Origin: Phycisphaerales bacterium
GTDB lineage: Bacteria; Planctomycetota; Phycisphaerae; Phycisphaerales; UBA1924
NCBI GenBank assembly: GCA_029212425.1
Contig: JARGNC010000081.1
Span: 1 to 11,037, forward strand
Direction: 5' to 3'
DNA: 11,037 nt
Positions 7,859 to 11,037 of this stretch are shown in pieces; the stretch's first letter is position 1, and each line of letters begins with the position of its first letter. The translations under genes and the position numbers were made by a program. Below the pieces are notes generated by a model. The model did not search any database and was not told where the DNA came from. It saw only the letters and a program-made list of their open reading frames with translations.

Positions 7859-7916
7859 GTTCGCTGCATGCAAACACGGCATGCTCATCACGCAAGCCGC
7901 GAATCAACAGGGAGTA

Positions 7917-9017
7917 TTAATCTTCTGTATCCATTGCATCTGTTTCGGACGACGCTGCATCTTCAACGGGTGCAGGCTCAGGACGAGCGAGATGCGCGAG
8001 GTTGATATTGAAATACAGGGTTGAGTCCCCAGGGATGCTTGCACGCGGATTTCCGCCTGGCCCGTAGCCAATCTCGGAAGGAATGATCAACTTCCTGCGA
8101 GCACCATTCGAGAACCCATCCATCCCCATTCCCCACCCTTCAATCGCACGCGCCCCTGGTGGGTACACAAACACGAATGGCGTGCCGCGTGTATAGCTCG
8201 TGTCAAACAGCTTGCCATTCTCCAAGTATCCATAGTAGTGGACATGCATCTCATCGCCTTCTTGAACGATCATGTCCGTAAATGTTGCAGGGTAATCAAT
8301 CACGATCAAGCCTCGCTCACGCTCAGTCGCAACCGCGTACGGCTCAACCTGCTCAAACGCATACGAAGCATCCTCATCAGCGCCCCACACAATGTTCCCA
8401 TCCGCGTCGTACCCACGATCCGCGACGGTCAATGTACTCCCATCAAACGCGACCGCACTTGTCATCTCGACCGCTCCCATCACCCCAGTCGGATATGGGT
8501 ACGGAGTCGATCCGCTGAATCCAGCACCAGACGCTTTGAGCTCAACATCGAGCGTTGCGATGAGCAGATCTTTGTTGATCGCCGGGAAATGCGACGGCGC
8601 TGCGGTCATGCCGATCAGCACCCCCCGTGCTTTCTCGTTCATTGCGATTGTGTAGGTCCGCAACCGAACCTTCCCTTTGTAATCGTACAGTTGGAAAATC
8701 ACCTGACGGAACGGCTCCCATGTCGCGTTCGACAAGGAACTCTCCACATACATGGTATTTTCCATGCCTTCGATCTCGACAGGAGCGATGCTCATCATCA
8801 TCGAAACATCGACCGCATTCCCGCTCGCGTCTTGCGTGGTTTCGATGGGATCAACGGTCTGCCAAGTCCCGATCAGCTGATCTGCAATCTGTTCAATCGA
8901 GCTTGATTTCGTGAACATAGAGCTGTGAGTTGTTTCCATCTCTTCTGCGACGGCCAATCCACCAATTCCGCTCAGCGAGAGGACGACGGCAGCAACGATT
9001 CGGTGATCTTTGAGCAT
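7917..9017 (-). CDS. Exported CpcT/CpeT-like domain fused to FKBP-type peptidyl-prolyl isomerase
   Basis: 366 residues. The signal peptide (1-24) has hydrophobic VAAVVLSLSGIGGLAVA and cuts at AVA-EE. Residues 40-225 resemble the CpcT/CpeT chromophore lyase (DUF1001) family: IADQLIGTWQT (44-54), MYVESSL (89-95), PFRQVIFQL (102-110) and DRGYDADGNIVWG (200-212), matching that family's PxRQR..Y.L and DRGYD...WG signatures. Residues 253-342 are an FKBP domain: HYYGYLENGKLFDTSY (260-275, with Tyr, Phe271, Asp272), AIEGW (291-295), IGYGP (316-320) and YFNINL (335-340), so the active-site set appears intact. An acidic tail follows (350-366). The FKBP half should catalyse prolyl cis-trans isomerisation outside the cytoplasm. 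The CpcT-like half is probably a lipocalin-like binding domain; bilin attachment is unlikely to be its job without phycobiliproteins. ATG 9017 has AAGGA 8 nt upstream. Confidence 0.88.
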   Translation of the reverse strand: MLKDHRIVAAVVLSLSGIGGLAVAEEMETTHSSMFTKSSSIEQIADQLIGTWQTVDPIETTQDASGNAVDVSMMMSIAPVEIEGMENTMYVESSLSNATWEPFRQVIFQLYDYKGKVRLRTYTIAMNEKARGVLIGMTAAPSHFPAINKDLLIATLDVELKASGAGFSGSTPYPYPTGVMGAVEMTSAVAFDGSTLTVADRGYDADGNIVWGADEDASYAFEQVEPYAVATERERGLIVIDYPATFTDMIVQEGDEMHVHYYGYLENGKLFDTSYTRGTPFVFVYPPGARAIEGWGMGMDGFSNGARRKLIIPSEIGYGPGGNPRASIPGDSTLYFNINLAHLARPEPAPVEDAASSETDAMDTED

Positions 9018-9091
9018 GCATACTTTCCTTAATCAAGGGTGAGAAGCCCGATTGGTATCAGGTCATCCGTGATTCCATCCGCGTTCTACGA

Positions 9092-9120
9092 AGTATAGCC
9101 AAGCACGGTTCAATACCCAA
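9092..9120 (-). promoter_or_regulatory. Candidate sigma-70 promoter for the FKBP-fusion gene
   Basis: On the minus strand: TTGGGT (9120-9115, 3 of 6), a 17-nt spacer, then TATACT (9097-9092, 5 of 6). Predicted leader is about 67 nt. The sugar transferase downstream could share this promoter, as no terminator lies between the two genes. Confidence 0.45.
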
Positions 9121-9292
9121 ATTCTCCTCGGATCCGAAGATTTCTCTGTCTGATTTCCTGTTCTACTGCAGTACGCAATTGAAACCATCGTTGAGCAATC
9201 TCGAATAAGTCAATACGGACAGGGACTCGCACACCCCCAAATCATATAAGAATGTATGAAATTCAATGGGATTCGTGATCCTGCACCGATGA

Positions 9293-9320
9293 TTGAAAGT
9301 ACAATAAAGATTGATACTAT
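9293..9320 (+). promoter_or_regulatory. Candidate sigma-70 promoter for the small membrane protein gene
   Basis: TTGAAA (9293-9298, 4 of 6), a 16-nt spacer, then TACTAT (9315-9320, 4 of 6), in an AT-rich stretch. Predicted start is near 9327, giving a leader of only about 15 nt. Confidence 0.45.
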
Positions 9321-9342
9321 TTTTTCGTGAGCGGGACTATTT

Positions 9343-9891
9343 ATGAATGACCGAGAACAACCCAAACGACGGGAGTTGATGCCGGATACGGACCCTGAGC
9401 TCCTCAGAGCAGCACTGAATCCGGTAGAAGAGCCCGAACCAGACTTCGAGTTTGACCCAGATGATCCGGGCTCTGCATGGCTATTAGGGGATGACCCTGA
9501 AGCTGATGTTCAACGCACCGCAGATCGCAGAAATGCAATCAAAAGACAAATCAAGAGCGAGGGCGCCCAGTTTGTCTACGGATTATTGATTCTCGCGGCA
9601 TCGCTTGGCTCGATAGCGCTTGCGGCTACGATCAGAACTGCTCCGTTCTACATCGCAGCCGCGGTCATTTGCCCAATCGGATTCTGGATGTTCCGGTCAC
9701 GCTGGAAACGCTGGCTCGGTTCCGCACCATATTGCTACCAGCTCCTCACATCACTCGGCGAAGATGCAGAAAATATGCGGATCGCCCACGAAGAAAAGCA
9801 ACGCAAAAAATATGTCAACGCGATCGGGGATCTCTACGAACACAGCCGAGGCGACCAACCCCCACCCAACGCACCACCACCACAGGATTAA
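9343..9891 (+). CDS. Small two-TM membrane protein of unknown function
   Basis: 182 residues; I do not recognise the family. Residues 1-60 are soluble and strongly acidic (PVEEPEPDFEFDPDDPGSAW at 27-46), residues 61-71 basic (DRRNAIKRQIK). Two hydrophobic segments follow at about 77-97 (VYGLLILAASLGSIALAATI) and 101-117 (FYIAAAVICPIGFWMF), closed by basic RSRWKRW, which predicts a hairpin with both ends in the cytoplasm. A charged helical segment spans 140-168 and the tail is proline-rich (PPPNAPPP). ATG 9343 has a weak GCGGGA 6 nt upstream. It has its own promoter and ends 5 nt before a terminator, so it appears monocistronic. Context does not suggest a role. Confidence 0.75.
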   Translation: MNDREQPKRRELMPDTDPELLRAALNPVEEPEPDFEFDPDDPGSAWLLGDDPEADVQRTADRRNAIKRQIKSEGAQFVYGLLILAASLGSIALAATIRTAPFYIAAAVICPIGFWMFRSRWKRWLGSAPYCYQLLTSLGEDAENMRIAHEEKQRKKYVNAIGDLYEHSRGDQPPPNAPPPQD

Positions 9892-9920
9892 AAAAGGGCT
9901 CGCAACCGCGAGCCCATTTT
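9887..9920. terminator. Bidirectional rho-independent terminator between the small membrane protein gene and mdh
   Basis: Perfect 8-bp stem GGGCTCGC (9896-9903) with GCGAGCCC (9908-9915), loop AACC. On the minus strand it is followed by TTTTTT, so it ends mdh 28 nt past the stop. On the plus strand it is followed by ATTTTG, a weaker U tract. Confidence 0.9.
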
Positions 9921-9943
9921 GAATTGTTATATCTGGCCGTTTA

Positions 9944-10912
9944 TTATGCGAGTTCTGGGAATCGGTCTGTAACAACCTTCACAAGATCAGCAACATGTGA
10001 TGCGGACTCATCAAAGAGCTTTTGCTCTTCGTCAGTGAGTTTAAACTCGACGATCTTCTCGACGCCGTCCTTGCCCAGCAGCGCTGGAACGCCCACAAAC
10101 AGGCCCTTTTGGCCGAACTGACCATCGAGGAACGCCGCGGATGGGATAATCCGCTTCTTATCCTTGATGATCGCTTCCGCCATCTGGATGGTTCCGAGCG
10201 CCGGAGCGTAGTACGCACTGGTTCCCATGAGTTTCACGATTTCGCCGCCACCAACCTTCGCACGCTGAACGCATGCGTCAATTTTGTCCTGACTCAGCAT
10301 GTCTGTGACAGGAATTCCGTGGACTGAAGTGAGTCGTGGGAATGGGACCATGTCGTCGCCGTGCCCACCGAGGAGCATTGCTTGGACATCCTCGACTGAA
10401 ACACCGAGCTCCCATGCGATGAACGCACGGTAGCGTGCACAGTCAAGTGCGCCTGCTTGACCAACGATTCGGTTGGTTGGGAAGCCGGTCGCTTTCCATG
10501 CGGTGTACACCATCGCATCAAGCGGGTTGGAAACAAGGATGACGATCGAGTCCGGAGCGTGCTCCTTGATGTTCTCAGACACAGACTTGACGATCTTCAC
10601 ATTGGTCTCAATCAAATCGTCTCTGCTCATCCCAGGCTTGCGTGGCAGACCCGCGGTCACGATGACCACATCGGAACCAGCAATATCTTCATAATCAAAT
10701 GTGCCTGTCAGGTTCGAATCGAATCCTTCGATCGGAGCACAGCAACCAAGATCAATCATTTTGCCCTTCGGCATATGCTGATCCGGAGCGTCCGCACGAG
10801 GAATATCGAGGAGAACGATGTCACCAAGCTCTTTTTGGGCAGCCCAGTGGGCGCAAGTCGCGCCGACATTGCCCGCGCCGATGATGGAAATCTTTGCTCG
10901 TTTTGAAGCCAT
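9944..10912 (-). CDS. mdh: Malate dehydrogenase (NAD-dependent, LDH-like type)
   Basis: Interconverts malate and oxaloacetate with NAD in the TCA cycle; cytoplasmic. 322 residues, normal for the LDH-like MDH class. Seen: IIGAGNVGATCAHWAA (10-25) nucleotide fold; Asp36 in VLLDI, which favours NAD over NADP; GLPRKPGMSRDDL (88-100) with Arg91 and Arg97, where Arg91 is the residue separating malate from lactate enzymes; VSNPLDAMVY (127-136); Asp157 and Arg160 in ALDCAR; and catalytic His184 in GGHGDDMVP. About six extra residues follow Asp36 (PRADAPDQHMPKG, where most relatives have a shorter loop). I chose ATG 10912 because MASKRAKISIIGAG is the family start and AAGGA lies 6 nt upstream; the frame stays open to 10978, but that extension is unlike the family. 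It stands alone, with a terminator shared with the convergent gene. Confidence 0.97.
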   Translation of the reverse strand: MASKRAKISIIGAGNVGATCAHWAAQKELGDIVLLDIPRADAPDQHMPKGKMIDLGCCAPIEGFDSNLTGTFDYEDIAGSDVVIVTAGLPRKPGMSRDDLIETNVKIVKSVSENIKEHAPDSIVILVSNPLDAMVYTAWKATGFPTNRIVGQAGALDCARYRAFIAWELGVSVEDVQAMLLGGHGDDMVPFPRLTSVHGIPVTDMLSQDKIDACVQRAKVGGGEIVKLMGTSAYYAPALGTIQMAEAIIKDKKRIIPSAAFLDGQFGQKGLFVGVPALLGKDGVEKIVEFKLTDEEQKLFDESASHVADLVKVVTDRFPELA

Positions 10913-10918
10913 TTCAGA

Positions 10919-10923
10919 TCCTT
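10919..10923 (-). promoter_or_regulatory. Shine-Dalgarno deciding the mdh start
   Basis: AAGGA on the minus strand, 6 nt before ATG 10912, against the longer open frame to 10978. Confidence 0.75.
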
Positions 10924-11037
10924 TGTTTGGTGATTGCTCGGTGTAAATTCTGCCTACCAAACATCCTAGGTACCCCATTTTTCTCGGACTAGGGTTGCGA
11001 GTTCAATTCCCTCGTTGTATTGTTCTAAAGGTAAAAC
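10924..11037. other. mdh upstream region, cut by the window edge
   Basis: No gene seen. I could not find a -35/-10 pair with acceptable spacing for mdh. A small hairpin (CGAG...CTCG) sits near 10998-11014. The plus strand ends in AAAGG followed by TAAAAC, which could be the ribosome site of a gene starting just outside the window. Confidence 0.35.

Larger units (their letters stand above)
9018..9342. other. Divergent intergenic region between the FKBP-fusion gene and the small membrane protein gene
   Basis: 325 bp without a convincing gene. It holds a minus-strand promoter (9092-9120), a plus-strand promoter (9293-9320) and a 10-bp perfect palindrome TCGGATCCGA (9128-9137), 8 bp upstream of the minus-strand -35 box. 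A 24-codon ORF (ATG 9256) overlaps the plus promoter and is unlikely to be real. Confidence 0.6.

Noticed and set aside
9256..9330. 24-codon plus-strand ORF ahead of the small membrane protein
   Set aside because: It overlaps the predicted promoter, has no ribosome site and ends before the real gene; likely chance in AT-rich DNA.
10913..10978. 22-residue N-terminal extension of malate dehydrogenase
   Set aside because: The family starts at MASKRAKISIIGAG, and a good Shine-Dalgarno sits at the right distance from ATG 10912; the extension is simply open frame.
10986..11030. tRNA- or tmRNA-like 3' end (GAGTTCAATTCCC resembles a T-loop)
   Set aside because: The arms do not form a 5-bp T stem around a 7-nt loop, no matching acceptor strand is present about 65 nt upstream, and there is no CCA end in the window.

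Overview
This looks like an ordinary chromosomal stretch from a planctomycete, probably of the Phycisphaerae type. The clues are a long H-x9-DG-type prepilin protein (FTLIELLVVIAIIALL start, C-terminal FFDGSVR), a small acidic protein with a C-terminal UVR motif of a kind I associate with planctomycetes, and a secreted protein opening with a 'DGTVYEG' SH3-like module. The lineage call rests on remembered family resemblance, not on a marker gene. There is no transposase, integrase, CRISPR array, rRNA gene or convincing tRNA gene, and the cargo looks like core genome.

Layout, left to right. (1) 1-246, minus: start of a sigma-70 family sigma factor, cut by the window edge, with a possible 24-codon ORF just upstream (310-384, minus). 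(2) 546-1370, plus: UVR-motif protein of unknown role, divergent from the sigma gene. (3) 1398-3347, minus: mnmG, tRNA wobble-uridine modification, convergent with the UVR gene and only 27 bp away. (4) 3452-4786, plus: secreted ClpP/SppA/NfeD-fold protein with a putative Ser/Lys dyad, sharing a compact divergent promoter region with mnmG. (5) Two back-to-back hairpin terminators at 4826-4861 and 4905-4944. (6) 4971-6083, minus: prepilin-like secreted/pilin-type protein with strong expression signals, behind a roughly 310-bp leader that carries a good promoter and a possible 34-codon ORF. (7) 6398-7849, minus: WcaJ-type polyisoprenyl-phosphate sugar-phosphate transferase. (8) 7917-9017, minus: exported protein joining a CpcT/CpeT-like domain to an FKBP prolyl isomerase; genes 8 and 7 are co-directional and may be co-transcribed. 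(9) 9343-9891, plus: small two-TM protein of unknown function. (10) 9944-10912, minus: malate dehydrogenase, convergent with gene 9 across a shared bidirectional terminator.

The genes do not form one pathway. They cover transcription (sigma), translation fidelity (MnmG), central metabolism (Mdh), envelope polysaccharide synthesis (sugar transferase) and secreted or envelope protein handling (protease-like protein, FKBP fusion, prepilin). I found no clear previously undescribed multi-gene system. The most interesting points are the CpcT/CpeT-FKBP fusion, the unusual secreted ClpP-fold protein, the strongly biased Arg codon use of the prepilin gene, and two short ORFs whose start codons lie just 10-12 nt after a -10-like hexamer.
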